Positions 1 through 14,139 are shown, counted from the first letter of the stretch. The stretch is 64,000 bases of DNA from Jannaschia sp. S6380 (GCF_023015695.1 NZ_JALKAS010000001.1:2046001-2110000); one strand, 5' to 3'. Numbers and translations: made by a program. The notes: generated by a model from the sequence alone, not told the origin.

Positions 1-1085
1 TGCTGGACCGCGTGCCGGAGGGTGACGCCGCCGCCTACCTGCGCCAGGGCGACCCCGACTTCCAGGCGTTCCATCACGACCTATATCGCGCCGTCGGACG
101 CGGCCGCTGGTGGGTGATGGAGCAGCAACCCGGCCCGGTGAACTGGGCGCCCTACAACCCCGCGCCCCTGCCCGGAATGGTCCGCCTCTGGTCGTGGGAG
201 GCGTTCGCGCACGGGGCCGAGGCCGTCTGTTGGTTCCGATGGCGCCAGGCCCCCTTCGCGCAGGAGAGCCAGCATGCCGGCCTTCTGCGCCCCGACGCGA
301 CGGACGCGCCCGGCCTGGCCGAGGCGGCGCAGGTCGCCGCCGAGCTGGCCGATGCGCCGGACGTCGTCCCCAACCAGGCCCCCGTCGCCCTGATCTTCGA
401 CTACGCCTCGCAATGGGCGTGGGAGGTGCAGCCGCAGGGCAAGGGCTTCGACCATTTCGCCCTGTGCTTCCACCTCTACCGCGCGCTGCGATCGCTGGGT
501 CTTTCGGTCGACATCCTGCCATCCGACACGACCACGCTGGACGGCTACGCCCTGACGCTCGTGCCGGGGCTGCTCACGCTGACCGGCCCGCTCCGCGCCG
601 CCATCGCGGGCGCGTCGGGGCTGGTCCTGACCGGCCCGCGCACCGACCTGAAGACCGACACGCTGTCGTTCAAATTCCCCTTCGGCCCCGACCTGCCCGG
701 CCTGTCCACACGCTCGGTTATGGAGGAGACGTTCCCGCCCGGCGCCCCCCTTCCGCTGGTCAAGGGCGGCCACGTCACGCTGTGGCTGGAGCATCACGAG
801 ACCGAGGCCGACGTGATCGAGGCCGCGACGGATGGCACGCCGATCCTGCTGCGCCAAGGCCGCCACCTGCATCTGACCGGCTGGCCCGATGCCGAGGCCG
901 CCCGCCGCATCCTGCGCGACCTGGCGGTCGAAGCGGGGCTGGACGTCCACGACCTGCCCGACGGCCTCCGCCTTCGCGACACCGGGGCGGAGCGTTTCGT
1001 GTTCAACTACGCCGACGAGGCGCGCCGCTTCGACGGTCACGACCTGCCCCCCGCCGGGGTGCTGCGCCTTACCCGGCCATCCTGA
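1..1085 (+). CDS. GH42 beta-galactosidase, C-terminal part (5' end outside window)
   Basis: The reading frame is open from the first bases of the window, so the N-terminal part of the TIM barrel is missing. The visible part carries the family's nucleophile region, WVMEQQPGPVNWAP, in which the Glu is the expected catalytic nucleophile. It is followed by the FRWRQAPFAQE segment typical of glycoside hydrolase family 42, then the trimerisation (class I amidotransferase-like) domain and a C-terminal beta domain. GH42 enzymes hydrolyse beta-D-galactosides in the cytoplasm. The gene ends 17 bp inside the 3' end of the convergent GAPDH-like gene. Family confidence is high; the exact substrate is not visible. 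Confidence 0.88.
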   Translation, partial: LDRVPEGDAAAYLRQGDPDFQAFHHDLYRAVGRGRWWVMEQQPGPVNWAPYNPAPLPGMVRLWSWEAFAHGAEAVCWFRWRQAPFAQESQHAGLLRPDATDAPGLAEAAQVAAELADAPDVVPNQAPVALIFDYASQWAWEVQPQGKGFDHFALCFHLYRALRSLGLSVDILPSDTTTLDGYALTLVPGLLTLTGPLRAAIAGASGLVLTGPRTDLKTDTLSFKFPFGPDLPGLSTRSVMEETFPPGAPLPLVKGGHVTLWLEHHETEADVIEAATDGTPILLRQGRHLHLTGWPDAEAARRILRDLAVEAGLDVHDLPDGLRLRDTGAERFVFNYADEARRFDGHDLPPAGVLRLTRPS

Positions 1086-2043
1086 GGCCCAACTCCAGCA
1101 TCCGGTTGGCGAAACCCCATTCGTTGTCGTACCAGCCGAAGACGCGGATCAGGCCGCCCTCGCTCGCGCGCGTCTCGGGTGCGGCCATCACGATGCTCTC
1201 GGGCCGGGCGCGCAGGTCGGAGCTGACCAGCGGCGCCGCCTCCATCCCGATCACCCCGCCCGCGTCCCGCAGGGCCGTATTCACCGCATCCACCGTCGCA
1301 GCCCGTTCCGGCAAAAACGCCAGATCGACAGCCGAGACGCTGGCCACCGGCACCCGCACCGACTGGCACGGCACGCGGCCCGTCAGATGCGGCAGGACCT
1401 GATCGACCAGCCGCCCCGCGCTCGTCGTCGTCGGCACCATCGACAGGGCCGCGGCCCGCGACCGCGCGAAATCCCCGCGCGGCATGTCCACCGTCGGCTG
1501 GCTGCCGGTGTAGCAATGGATCGTGGTCATCGACCCGGCTGCGACACCGAAGGCCCGGTCCAACACGGCCAGCAGGGGCGCGACCGCGTTCGTGGTGCAG
1601 GAGGCGTTCGACACGATCCGGTGCGCCGGGTCCAGCGTCGCGTCGTTCGCCCCCAGCACGATCGTCGCGTCGGCCACGGCGGAGGGGCCCGACATCAGCA
1701 CCTTGGCCGCGCCTGCGAGCAGCCCGCGCTCCACCTCGGGGCGGGTGTCGGCATGGCCGGTGCATTCCATCACCAGGTCGACATGGCCCAGCGACAGCGT
1801 CCGCAGGTCCGGCGTCCGGTGGAAGGGGATCGCCTGGCCGTCGATGACGAGCGCGTCCTCGGCCGCCGCGACCGTACCGGGCCAGGGGCCGAACACGCTG
1901 TCGTACTTGAACAGATAGGCGCAGGTCTCGATCGGGGCGATGTCATTGATGCCGACGACCTGGATCCCTCGGCCGGCGCCGCCCAGATGCGCGCGCAGGA
2001 TCGACCGCCCGATCCGGCCGAACCCGTTGACGAAGACCCTCAC
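1069..2043 (-). CDS. Glyceraldehyde-3-phosphate dehydrogenase-like protein
   Basis: A 324-residue GAPDH with the Rossmann motif VNGFGRIGR at residues 5-13 and the catalytic SNASCTTN, which places Cys149 and His176 (TTIH) at the canonical positions. It would oxidise glyceraldehyde 3-phosphate, or a similar phospho-aldehyde such as erythrose 4-phosphate, with NAD(P). The usual YTNDQ after the catalytic His reads CYTGSQ here, so this is a divergent paralogue. The GTG start at 2043 is chosen because the frame further upstream does not resemble GAPDH and because GTG overlaps the aminotransferase stop as GTGA, implying translational coupling. It may be a side-pathway enzyme rather than the main glycolytic GAPDH. 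Confidence 0.9.
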   Translation of the reverse strand: MRVFVNGFGRIGRSILRAHLGGAGRGIQVVGINDIAPIETCAYLFKYDSVFGPWPGTVAAAEDALVIDGQAIPFHRTPDLRTLSLGHVDLVMECTGHADTRPEVERGLLAGAAKVLMSGPSAVADATIVLGANDATLDPAHRIVSNASCTTNAVAPLLAVLDRAFGVAAGSMTTIHCYTGSQPTVDMPRGDFARSRAAALSMVPTTTSAGRLVDQVLPHLTGRVPCQSVRVPVASVSAVDLAFLPERAATVDAVNTALRDAGGVIGMEAAPLVSSDLRARPESIVMAAPETRASEGGLIRVFGWYDNEWGFANRMLELGLRMAG

Positions 2044-3380
2044 GCCGCTGCCAGCCCCTCGTCGAGTGCCGCGACGATCCGGTCGCAATCGCCATCCGAC
2101 AGGATCAGCGGCGGCGACATGACGAGGTTGTGGCCCGACCAGCGGACCATCACACCGGCCTCGTAGGTCGCCTCGAACACGCGGCCGGCCAGGGCGGCGT
2201 CGGCGGATTTGGCGGCCCGGTCGGACACGATCTCGACTGCACACATCATCCCTTCGCCGCGCACGTCGCCGATGATGTCGTGCCGCCCGGCCAGATCGGT
2301 CAGCCCCGCCTTCAGCCGCGCGCCCTGATGCCGGGCCCTGTCCCACAGGGCCAACCGCTCGGTCTCGGCCAAGCAGGCGAGCGCGGCGGCGCAGCCGACG
2401 GGATGGCCCGAATAGGTGTAGCCGGTGCCGATCATCGCGCCCTGTTCGCCCTCGAACACCTCCGCCATCCGGTCGTTCGCCAGCACCGCGCCCATGGGGA
2501 AATAGCCCGACGTGATCGCCTTCGCGAGGCACATCATGTCCGGCTTCACCCCCCAGTGCCGCGAGCCGGACACGTCGCCCGTCCGCCCGAACCCGGTGAT
2601 GACCTCATCCGCGATCAGGAGCACGCCGTGCCGGTCGCAGATCTCGCGCGCGCCCGGCATGAAAGACGGATGCGGCGGGATCACCCCGCCCGCCCCGAGC
2701 ACGGGCTCCATGATGAAGGCGGCGACGGTGCCGGGCACCTGCATCTCGATCTCCGCCTCGAGCGCCCGGAGGCAGAGCGCGGCCAGCCGTTCGGGGTCGC
2801 TCTCGTCGAACGGGTTGCGGTAGGCATAGGGCGCCGGGATGTGGAAGCAGCCCGGCAGCATCGGCTCGTAGGGCGCGCGGAACTGCGGGTTGCCGTTGAC
2901 GCTGGCGCCACCCCAATGCGTGCCGTGATAGCCCTTGCGGATGGCGATGAACTTGGTGCGGCCCGGCTCGCCCCGCAGGCGGTGATATTGCCGCGCCAGC
3001 TTCAGCGCGGTGTCGACGCTGTCCGACCCGCCCGCGGTGAAGAAGGCCCGCGTCATGCCTTCGGGGCCGAACATCTCGGCCAGCTTCACCGACAGTTCGA
3101 TCGCGGCGTCGTTGGTCGTACCCTTGAACGCCGAATAATAGGGCAGGCGCTGCAACTGATCGGCTATGGCCGCCTTGATCGGGGCGCAGGAATAGCCGAG
3201 GTTCACGTTCCAGAGCCCGCCCACGGCGTCGATGGTCGTGTGCCCGTCCAGATCGGTGATCCGCACCCCTTCTGCCCCGGTGATGACCTTTGGCGGGGCG
3301 GCCCGCATCTCGCCGGGATGGGCCATCGGGTGCCAGAGATGGCGGGCGTTCATCTCGGTCAGGAAATTGTCGTCGCGCAT
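2040..3380 (-). CDS. Class III pyridoxal-phosphate aminotransferase (omega-amino acid:pyruvate type)
   Basis: A 446-residue fold-type I class III aminotransferase. GGSD (117-120) binds the cofactor phosphate, DEV at 258-260 contacts the pyridine nitrogen, and K287 in the LAKAITSG segment is the PLP Schiff-base lysine. The family moves amino groups from omega-amino acids, polyamines or taurine to pyruvate or other keto acids; the substrate cannot be read from sequence. The ATG at 3380 is preferred over an upstream ATG because a strong GGAGG (3389-3393) sits 8 nt before it. Its TGA overlaps the GTG of the downstream GAPDH-like gene, so the two are probably made together. Confidence 0.9.
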   Translation of the reverse strand: MRDDNFLTEMNARHLWHPMAHPGEMRAAPPKVITGAEGVRITDLDGHTTIDAVGGLWNVNLGYSCAPIKAAIADQLQRLPYYSAFKGTTNDAAIELSVKLAEMFGPEGMTRAFFTAGGSDSVDTALKLARQYHRLRGEPGRTKFIAIRKGYHGTHWGGASVNGNPQFRAPYEPMLPGCFHIPAPYAYRNPFDESDPERLAALCLRALEAEIEMQVPGTVAAFIMEPVLGAGGVIPPHPSFMPGAREICDRHGVLLIADEVITGFGRTGDVSGSRHWGVKPDMMCLAKAITSGYFPMGAVLANDRMAEVFEGEQGAMIGTGYTYSGHPVGCAAALACLAETERLALWDRARHQGARLKAGLTDLAGRHDIIGDVRGEGMMCAVEIVSDRAAKSADAALAGRVFEATYEAGVMVRWSGHNLVMSPPLILSDGDCDRIVAALDEGLAAA

Positions 3381-3442
3381 TTCGGGCACCTCCGCCCCTT
3401 CATTGGGGCGCGGCATCCGCGAATGTCAAAGCGCGAGTCGTA

Positions 3443-3793
3443 TCAGTACAAATCCCATTCGTCCTCGGCCCGGACCTCGCCGATGGCCGTCCAATCGGCG
3501 CGGACGCGCGCAACCCGGGTGTCGCCCCAGGTGCGGAATATCAGGTCGAAACCGGCCTCGGTCACGTTCGCGTGGCCCAGGTCCGCGCGCTGGTTCGTGG
3601 CCGCGTCCATGTCGAACATCCCCAACGTGGTCGTGATTGCCGGCGGCGTCTTGAACGGCTCAGCGAAGACGACGCGCACGCGCGCCTCACGCGGACCGAT
3701 CCCCGTCCACATATCGCCCCCGTCCTCGAAATCCGAGAACATGGAGCGGCTTCCCTGCAGGACGCCGATCAGATGATTGCGAAATCGTCGCAT
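3443..3793 (-). CDS. H-type lectin domain protein
   Basis: About 116 residues forming almost exactly one H-type lectin domain. The typical pattern is visible: a W-x-G-x-GPRE segment, V-x-F-x-x-x-F-x-x-P, then N-x-R, VT-x-x-GF and RTW-x-DT-x-VA towards the end. H-type lectins bind N-acetylgalactosamine-type sugars in animals; the role of the bacterial versions is unclear. There is no signal peptide. The ATG at 3793 is taken because the domain begins right after it; the frame runs further upstream but that stretch crosses the atp terminator and looks non-coding. A lectin gene beside the atp operon is familiar in Rhodobacteraceae. Confidence 0.78.
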   Translation of the reverse strand: MRRFRNHLIGVLQGSRSMFSDFEDGGDMWTGIGPREARVRVVFAEPFKTPPAITTTLGMFDMDAATNQRADLGHANVTEAGFDLIFRTWGDTRVARVRADWTAIGEVRAEDEWDLY

Positions 3794-3863
3794 GTGTCTC
3801 GCGCCCGCAGTTCCGGTCCCGACCACCGGACAGAAGTAACCGGATTCGGGACGAATGGCCCCC

Positions 3864-3896
3864 AAAAATGCGAAGGCCCCGGAAATTTCCGGGGCC
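3864..3896 (-). terminator. Rho-independent terminator of the atp operon
   Basis: Read on the minus strand, 20 nt after the atpC stop, there is a perfect 22-bp palindrome (3875-3896): a GC-rich arm GGCCCCGG followed by an A/T centre and its complement. It is followed by TTCGCATTTTT. The palindrome has no natural loop, so some central pairs would open to form a loop. Its place between atpC and the lectin gene suggests it separates the two transcripts. Confidence 0.8.
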
Positions 3897-3916
3897 CGTT
3901 CATGATTTCCTCGCAA

Positions 3917-4344
3917 TCAGAGGTTCGACTGCTTCGGGTCGAGCCCGATGTGACCACCCATCGCGACCATGTCGGCCAGCAGTTTGGCGGCCGCGTCGAC
4001 GCCGCCATCGTTGCCATCGGCGGGCCGTTCGCGCGCCGCGTCATGGGCGGTGCGGGCCTCAACCACCCAGTCGTCATAGACCTCCTGCGTGACATCCGAG
4101 ACCGGCAGCGCCCGTTCGGCCAGAACCGTGACGCCGGCGCCGATCTCGGCGAAACCGCCGGTCACGGCGAAGCTCTGTTCGCCGCCGGGGGCCTCCACCG
4201 TCAGGATGCCGGGACGCAGCGACGTGATCGTCGGCGCGTGGTCGGCCATGGCCGTCAGATCCCCGTCCGCGCCGGGGATGCGGACGGCATTGGCGTCGTC
4301 CATGGACGCCAGCCGCCGCTCGGGTGAGACGAGTTCGAACTGCA

Positions 4345-4345
<1 letters not shown>
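3917..4345 (-). CDS. atpC: ATP synthase F1 epsilon subunit
   Basis: A 142-residue epsilon subunit of the F1 central stalk. It opens with the beta-sandwich signature [16 protein letters not shown] and contains the [22 protein letters not shown] stretch typical of the family. It couples c-ring and gamma rotation to catalysis and can act as an inhibitory latch; the C-terminal helical part is short, as in many alphaproteobacteria. Its ATG overlaps the atpD stop by one base (TGATG). It is the last gene of the atpHAGDC operon and is followed by the terminator. Confidence 0.97.
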
Positions 4346-5784
<1,439 letters not shown>

Positions 5785-5813
5785 TCAGGGTGCGCACGCA
5801 CCCGCAGTTCCGC

Positions 5814-6683
5814 TCAGAGCGCCTCGGCGCCCGAAATGATTTCGATCAGCTCGTTGGTGATGACGGCCTGGCGCGAACGGTTGAACTCGATCGTCAGCTT
5901 GTCGATCATCTCGCCCGCGTTGCGCGTCGCGTTGTCCATCGCCGACATCCGCGCGCCTTGCTCGGACGCCCCGTTCTCCAGCAGGGCCGCGAAAATCTGC
6001 GTCGCCACGCCGCGCGGGAGCAGATCGGCCAGGATCGCCTCCTCGCTCGGCTCGTAGTCGTAGAGCGTCGAGGCGTCGTCCGTCTCCTCGAACGAGGCGG
6101 GGATGATCTGCTGCGCCGTGGGCTTCTGGCTGATGACGGACTGGAACTCCGCATAGAAGATCGTCGCGATGTCGAACTCGCCCGCGTCGAACCGCTTCAA
6201 GACGTCCGACGCGATGCCCGCCGCGTCGCCGTAGCCGACCCGCTTGACGTCCGACATGTCGACATGGGCGACATGGTACTGGCCGTATTCACGCTTGAGC
6301 GATTCACGGCCCTTCTTGCCCACGGTCATGATCTTGACCGTCTTGCCCTCGGACAGCAGGCGCGACGCGTGGGTCTTGGCCAGCTTCGCGATATTGGCGT
6401 TGAAGCCCCCGCAGAGCCCGCGCTCCGACGTCATCACGATCAGCAGATGCGTCTGGTCCGACCCCGTCCCCGACAGGAGTCGGGGCGCGGTGTCGCTGCC
6501 GCCGACGGACGAGGCGAGTTGCCCCAGAACGGCGTTGAACCGTTCGGTGTAGGGGCGCGCCGCCTCGGCCGCATCCTGGGCACGGCGGAGCTTGGCCGCC
6601 GCGACCATCTGCATGGCCTTGGTGATCTTGCGCGTCGACTTGACGCTCGCGATCCGGTTCTTGAGATCCTTGAGGTTGGCCAT
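5814..6683 (-). CDS. atpG: ATP synthase F1 gamma subunit
   Basis: A 289-residue rotor-stalk subunit. The N-terminal helix [20 protein letters not shown] and the C-terminal helix with [15 protein letters not shown] and [15 protein letters not shown] are the paired coiled-coil halves that turn inside the alpha3beta3 ring. The GLCGGFN segment near residue 90 is also family-typical. A GAGGGG ribosome-binding site precedes the ATG, and only 11 bp separate it from the atpA stop. Confidence 0.98.
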   Translation of the reverse strand: MANLKDLKNRIASVKSTRKITKAMQMVAAAKLRRAQDAAEAARPYTERFNAVLGQLASSVGGSDTAPRLLSGTGSDQTHLLIVMTSERGLCGGFNANIAKLAKTHASRLLSEGKTVKIMTVGKKGRESLKREYGQYHVAHVDMSDVKRVGYGDAAGIASDVLKRFDAGEFDIATIFYAEFQSVISQKPTAQQIIPASFEETDDASTLYDYEPSEEAILADLLPRGVATQIFAALLENGASEQGARMSAMDNATRNAGEMIDKLTIEFNRSRQAVITNELIEIISGAEAL

Positions 6684-6694
6684 CTAACGGCCCC

Positions 6695-8232
<1,538 letters not shown>

Positions 8233-8233
<1 letters not shown>

Positions 8234-8793
8234 TACCGAACCTCTTTCATCGTATTCTGGAGTGCATTGAGCTTCGCGCGGATCGATGTGTCGATCATCC
8301 GCGAGCCGATCTTGACCACGAGACCGCCGATCAGCGCGTCATCGACGGTGACATCTAGGTTCACATCCTTGCCGGTTGACGCCTTCAGCGCCTGCGCCAG
8401 CTTGTCGGACTGCGTCTTCGTCAGTTCCTTGGCCGAGCGGACCTCGGCCGTGACCTCGCCCCGACCCTCGGACAGCATCGCCTTCAGCGCCGCGACCATC
8501 TGCGGCACGACGAACAGGCGCCGCTTGGAGGCCATCAGGCGCAGCGTGTTCGACAGCACGTCGCCCAGGCCCATCTTGTCGGCGAGCGCGGAGACGGCGC
8601 GGCCCTGATCCTCGCGGCTGACCACCGGCGAGGACAGCACTTCGCGCAGTTCGGGCGATGCCCCGATGGCATCGTCGAGCGCGTTCACGTCCGATTCGAG
8701 TTTACCGAGATCGCCACCTTCGCGGCTGAGGTCGAGGACGGCCTGCGCATAGCGTTGGGCAATCCCCGTCGAGATCGAAGCTGGTTCGGACAC
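8233..8793 (-). CDS. atpH: ATP synthase F1 delta subunit
   Basis: A 186-residue delta (OSCP) subunit that attaches F1 to the peripheral stalk. The N-terminal helical domain begins [22 protein letters not shown]; the C-terminal end has the conserved [23 protein letters not shown]. Two in-frame GTG codons lie 6 bp apart. The downstream one at 8793 is chosen because an AAAGG box (8800-8804) sits about 6 nt before it but overlaps the upstream GTG. It is the first gene of atpHAGDC; atpIBEF are not in the window, consistent with the split F0/F1 arrangement in alphaproteobacteria. Confidence 0.96.
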
Positions 8794-9122
8794 GTCCACC
8801 CTTTCGACAGTCTTGTCAGGCTCCGACGTCCCCCGGACCGGCCCACGTCAGACCCAGCCCACACGGGCCGGATCACGAAATCGCGCTCCCTCTAGCAGAG
8901 GGGTTCGGACCCTGCAACTGCCCGCGCGCGCGGCCGGACATCGGGCCGCACCGCCCTTTCCGGGCCGTCGATCACCCGGTCCGCGCGGCCCCGATGCGAT
9001 CGGTTGACGTAAGGAAACCCTCAATCGGCCGCCGGGGTCCGCCCTGCTAGTCTCGGCCGGGTAACGAGTAACCTAAGTACGGTCCCGGCGTGCCCCGCCC
9101 CTCGACCGCGGAGACGCAGGAC
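8794..9122. other. Intergenic region upstream of atpH
   Basis: These 329 bp separate atpH (minus) from the small membrane protein gene at 9123 (plus). Apart from the candidate atp promoter at 8889-8917, there is a TTGACG at 9004-9009 on the plus strand without a convincing -10 element at the right distance. The base composition is GC-rich and no convincing coding frame, RNA gene or repeat was seen. Confidence 0.6.
8889..8917 (-). promoter_or_regulatory. Candidate promoter of the atpHAGDC operon
   Basis: On the minus strand, TTGCAG (8917-8912) and TAGAGG (8894-8889) are separated by 17 bp, about 95 bp upstream of the atpH start. This is the best sigma-70-like pair in the intergenic region, but both hexamers deviate from consensus. 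No transcription data are available. Confidence 0.35.
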
Positions 9123-9407
9123 ATGCCGGACCCGAGCCTTTTCGACCTGCCTCCGTTGCAGATGACCGGATTGCTCGGGGCCGGCCTCTACATCCTGACC
9201 TACACCGCCATGACGACGCGGATCTTGAGCACCGAGAGCGTGGCGTATTTCCTGTGCAACCTGACCGCCGCCAGCCTCGTGCTGTCCAGCCTGGGGCATT
9301 CCTTCAACGCCGCGACGATGGTCATCCAGGTCTTCTTCGTTGGTGTCAGCTTGGCCGGGATCGCGCTGCGCCTGTTTCGACCCCGGCCGCGCGGGTCACA
9401 GCCGCCG
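9123..9407 (+). CDS. CBU_0592-like small membrane protein (3' end not defined)
   Basis: From the ATG at 9123 the first 95 or so residues look like a CBU_0592-type membrane protein: three hydrophobic segments around MTGLLGAGLYILTYTAM, AYFLCNLTAASLVLSSLG and MVIQVFFVGVSLAGIALRLF, ending in Arg/Pro. GGAG lies upstream of the start. The coordinate given ends where the similarity ends, because there is no stop there: the frame stays open to 10088, running antisense to the GNAT gene and into the methyltransferase gene. A shift into the +1 frame near 9385 would meet a TAA near 9437, so a sequencing error or a real frameshift is possible. Function is unknown. Confidence 0.55.
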
Positions 9408-9860
9408 GCGGAACGTCACCCGGTCGATCCCTTCCCCGTAATAGTCGCGGATCACCGCCTCCTCGGCGTAGCCCATGGCGCCGTAGAAGACGCGGGCACC
9501 GGATTGCGCTTCGTCTCCGGACGTGTCGATCAGGAGAAGGCGCCCGCCGTCGTCCCGTGCCCGGTCCTCGACCGCGCGCAGGAGGGCCCGGCCGACGCCC
9601 CGGCGACGGTCGTCTTCGCGCACGCCCACAAACAGCATGTTCCAGACGTTGTCGGACATCGGCTCGGGCGCGAGGAGGGCGGCCCCCGCACCGCCCGGGA
9701 CGATCAGCCAGACGCGCGCCTCCTCCGCCCCGTCGGGCGACCAGTCGTCGAAGGCGGCCATGAAGTCGGGCAGTTCCTCGGGCGCGAAGAGCCCGGACTC
9801 GGCGGCGATGTCGAGAATGGCGCTCCGATCCTCGCGGCGAGCGGTATGGACATTGGTCAT
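9396..9860 (-). CDS. GNAT family N-acetyltransferase
   Basis: A 154-residue GNAT protein. Motif A, the acetyl-CoA pyrophosphate-binding loop, is seen as REDDRRRGVGRALL around residues 88-101, and the late ARVFYGAMGY segment is motif B. Such enzymes acetylate an amine on a small molecule or protein; the substrate is unknown. The ATG at 9860 is preferred over a TTG 18 bp upstream because GAAAG lies 8 nt before it. Its 3' end meets the open-ended membrane protein frame on the other strand. Confidence 0.85.
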   Translation of the reverse strand: MTNVHTARREDRSAILDIAAESGLFAPEELPDFMAAFDDWSPDGAEEARVWLIVPGGAGAALLAPEPMSDNVWNMLFVGVREDDRRRGVGRALLRAVEDRARDDGGRLLLIDTSGDEAQSGARVFYGAMGYAEEAVIRDYYGEGIDRVTFRRRL

Positions 9861-9960
9861 GTTGAGTACTTTCGGCAATCGGAAGGGTCCCGCCCGGGCG
9901 GGGGATGCGGCATCCGCATGTCGAAATCGCCCGAAGGGTACGTCGGGATCGGCGGTCCGG

Positions 9961-10713
9961 TCAACCGGACCGTCCCGCCACGGACGGTTCGGGAACGCCC
10001 TCCAGAACCCGCAGCGGGCGCCGCACCCGTTCGGCCAGCCCGCTTCGGGGCCGGGCCGGAACCTGCTTCGACACTTCCAGCAGGATGACGCCCCCGCCGC
10101 CCGACCGCGACAGGCGCTGACCGATCCGCTCGATCACGCCGCCCGAGCGCAGCCAGAACTTCCCCTCGCTGGGCGGCGCGAAAAGCGCGGCCGCGTGTCG
10201 CTCGGGGATGAGTCCCGCCGATTTCACCTGCGCCTCAAGCTGCCCCAGCGAATAGGGCCGACCGAAGCCGAACGGCGTCTTGTCACGCCGCGCCCAGAGG
10301 CCGGATCGGTTCGGCACCACGAACACGGCGCGCCCGCCGGGCCCCAGCACGCGGCCGCATTCCGCCAGGAGCGCGGCCGGGTTCTCGCAGGTCTCCAGTC
10401 CGTGCATCAGCACCAGCTTGTCCACCACGCCCGTGTCCAGCGGCCAGAGCGTCTCCTCCACCAGGGTCGAGACATTCGCCATTCCGGCCGGCCAATGCAT
10501 CACGCCCTGGGGACCGGGCATCAGGCCGATGACACGGCGCGCATCGTGCAGGAACGGACGCAGCAGCGGCACCGCGAAGCCGAAGCCGGCAACCGTCTGG
10601 CCCTTCGCCTCGGGCCACATCGCGATCAGCCTGTCGCGCACGGCCTTCTGCGCCGCACGGCCGAGACGCGTGCGGTAGTAGAATTGCCGCAGGTCCAGCA
10701 CGTCGAGATGCAT
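9961..10713 (-). CDS. Class I SAM-dependent methyltransferase
   Basis: A 250-residue protein beginning [19 protein letters not shown], as in a methyltransferase family common in Rhodobacterales next to gloB. The Rossmann-like core is recognisable: a beta strand and loop around [11 protein letters not shown] (a degenerate SAM-binding motif I), [20 protein letters not shown] (post-motif region), and [16 protein letters not shown] (motif III-type). The C-terminal tail is basic. The substrate is unknown. It is divergent from gloB with 57 bp between the starts, so the two may share a control region. Confidence 0.75.
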   Translation of the reverse strand: MHLDVLDLRQFYYRTRLGRAAQKAVRDRLIAMWPEAKGQTVAGFGFAVPLLRPFLHDARRVIGLMPGPQGVMHWPAGMANVSTLVEETLWPLDTGVVDKLVLMHGLETCENPAALLAECGRVLGPGGRAVFVVPNRSGLWARRDKTPFGFGRPYSLGQLEAQVKSAGLIPERHAAALFAPPSEGKFWLRSGGVIERIGQRLSRSGGGGVILLEVSKQVPARPRSGLAERVRRPLRVLEGVPEPSVAGRSG

Positions 10714-10770
10714 ATGGCCGTTGCCCTTCGTCCGGTTCGTGTCATGCTAGCGGCAAACGCGGAGAATGCC

Positions 10771-11532
10771 ATGTCCCCCAGAGACGGCCTCGTGACGATC
10801 CCCTGCCTGATGGACAACTACGCCTTCGCGTTTCGGTCGGGTGACCGCGTGGCCGTCGTCGACGTGCCCGAGGCTGGCCCCATCACGGACGCGCTGGCGC
10901 GTCTCGGATGGGAATTGACGGACATCCTGCTGACCCATCACCACCCCGACCATGTCGACGGCGTCGCCGAACTGAAGGACAGGACCGGTTCGCAGGTCTG
11001 GGGCGCGGCGGCCGACGCGCATCGCCTGCCGCCGCTGGATCATGCGCTCGCCCCCGGCGACACCGTGACCATCGGCGCGGCGGAAGGTCGCGTCATCGAC
11101 GTCTCGGGGCACACGATCGGTCATATCGCCTTTCTGTTCGACGGCGTGGCCTTTACCGGGGACAGCCTGATGTCGGGCGGATGCGGCCGTCTGATGGAGG
11201 GCGAGCCGGACATGATGTTCGAAAGCCTGGCGCGCTTCGCCGACCTGCCCGGAGACACGCTGATCGCCTCGGGGCACGAATACACCGCCACGAACCTGGC
11301 CTATGCCCGGACCCTTGAACCGGACAATCCGGCCCTTATCTCTCGTATCGCCGAGGTGGAGCGGCTGCGCGCGGAGGGTGAGCCTTCCGTTCCGTCCACC
11401 CTCGGCGCCGAGCGCAACACCAACCCGTTCCTGCGCGCCCACGTCCCCGGAATGAAGGCCGCGACGGGAACCACCGGACAATCGGATGCCATCACCTTCG
11501 CCGCCGCGCGCCGCGGAAGGGACGCATTCTGA
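10771..11532 (+). CDS. gloB: Hydroxyacylglutathione hydrolase-like metallo-beta-lactamase (glyoxalase II)
   Basis: A 253-residue metallo-beta-lactamase-fold enzyme with the dinuclear-metal motif THHHPDH at 55-61, and further ligands in DVSGHTIGHIAF, FTGDSLMSGGCGR and SGHEYTATN. It opens with IPCLMDNYAF, the usual glyoxalase II N-terminus. It would hydrolyse S-lactoylglutathione to lactate and glutathione, the second step of methylglyoxal detoxification. The ATG at 10771 is chosen because GGAG sits 6 nt upstream; the frame is open further upstream but does not resemble the family. Confidence 0.93.
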   Translation: MSPRDGLVTIPCLMDNYAFAFRSGDRVAVVDVPEAGPITDALARLGWELTDILLTHHHPDHVDGVAELKDRTGSQVWGAAADAHRLPPLDHALAPGDTVTIGAAEGRVIDVSGHTIGHIAFLFDGVAFTGDSLMSGGCGRLMEGEPDMMFESLARFADLPGDTLIASGHEYTATNLAYARTLEPDNPALISRIAEVERLRAEGEPSVPSTLGAERNTNPFLRAHVPGMKAATGTTGQSDAITFAAARRGRDAF

Positions 11533-11680
11533 TGCCAGATTGGCGGGGACGATCCGCCGCCGACACCGGTCACAGTCCGGCGACGAATGCGAAAAAGGGT
11601 TGAAGCCGGGCGGCTGACAACCAAAACTTAAAGAAAGGCCGCTTACAGTCCCGTAGGCGACATACAGGCAGGAGAACACC

Positions 11681-14014
<2,334 letters not shown>

Positions 14015-14036
14015 CGCGGCCCGACGACGCGACGGG

Positions 14037-14071
14037 AAGGCCCCCGACCGAAAGGCGGGGGCCTTTCGTTT
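14037..14071 (+). terminator. Rho-independent terminator after clpA
   Basis: A 10-bp stem (14037-14046 with 14056-14065, AAGGCCCCCG and its complement) encloses a loop that can extend by two C-G pairs closed with a GAAA tetraloop. It is followed by the T-rich TTTCGTTTG. It lies 23 bp after the clpA stop and upstream of the M23 peptidase gene. Confidence 0.88.
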
Positions 14072-14139
14072 GCGCGCATCGTTGCCCCTTGACCTGCGAG
14101 CGCGACCACGCAGACTGCCGGCAGCGAAGGAGACTTAGC

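Noticed and set aside
2044..2532. N-terminal extension of the GAPDH-like frame
   Set aside because: Residues before VRVFVNGFGRIG are Arg/Gly-rich shadow sequence inside the aminotransferase gene; the GTG at 2043 gives the canonical numbering.
11533..11680. clpS gene upstream of clpA
   Set aside because: The 148-bp gap is too short and no ClpS-like frame is present on either strand.
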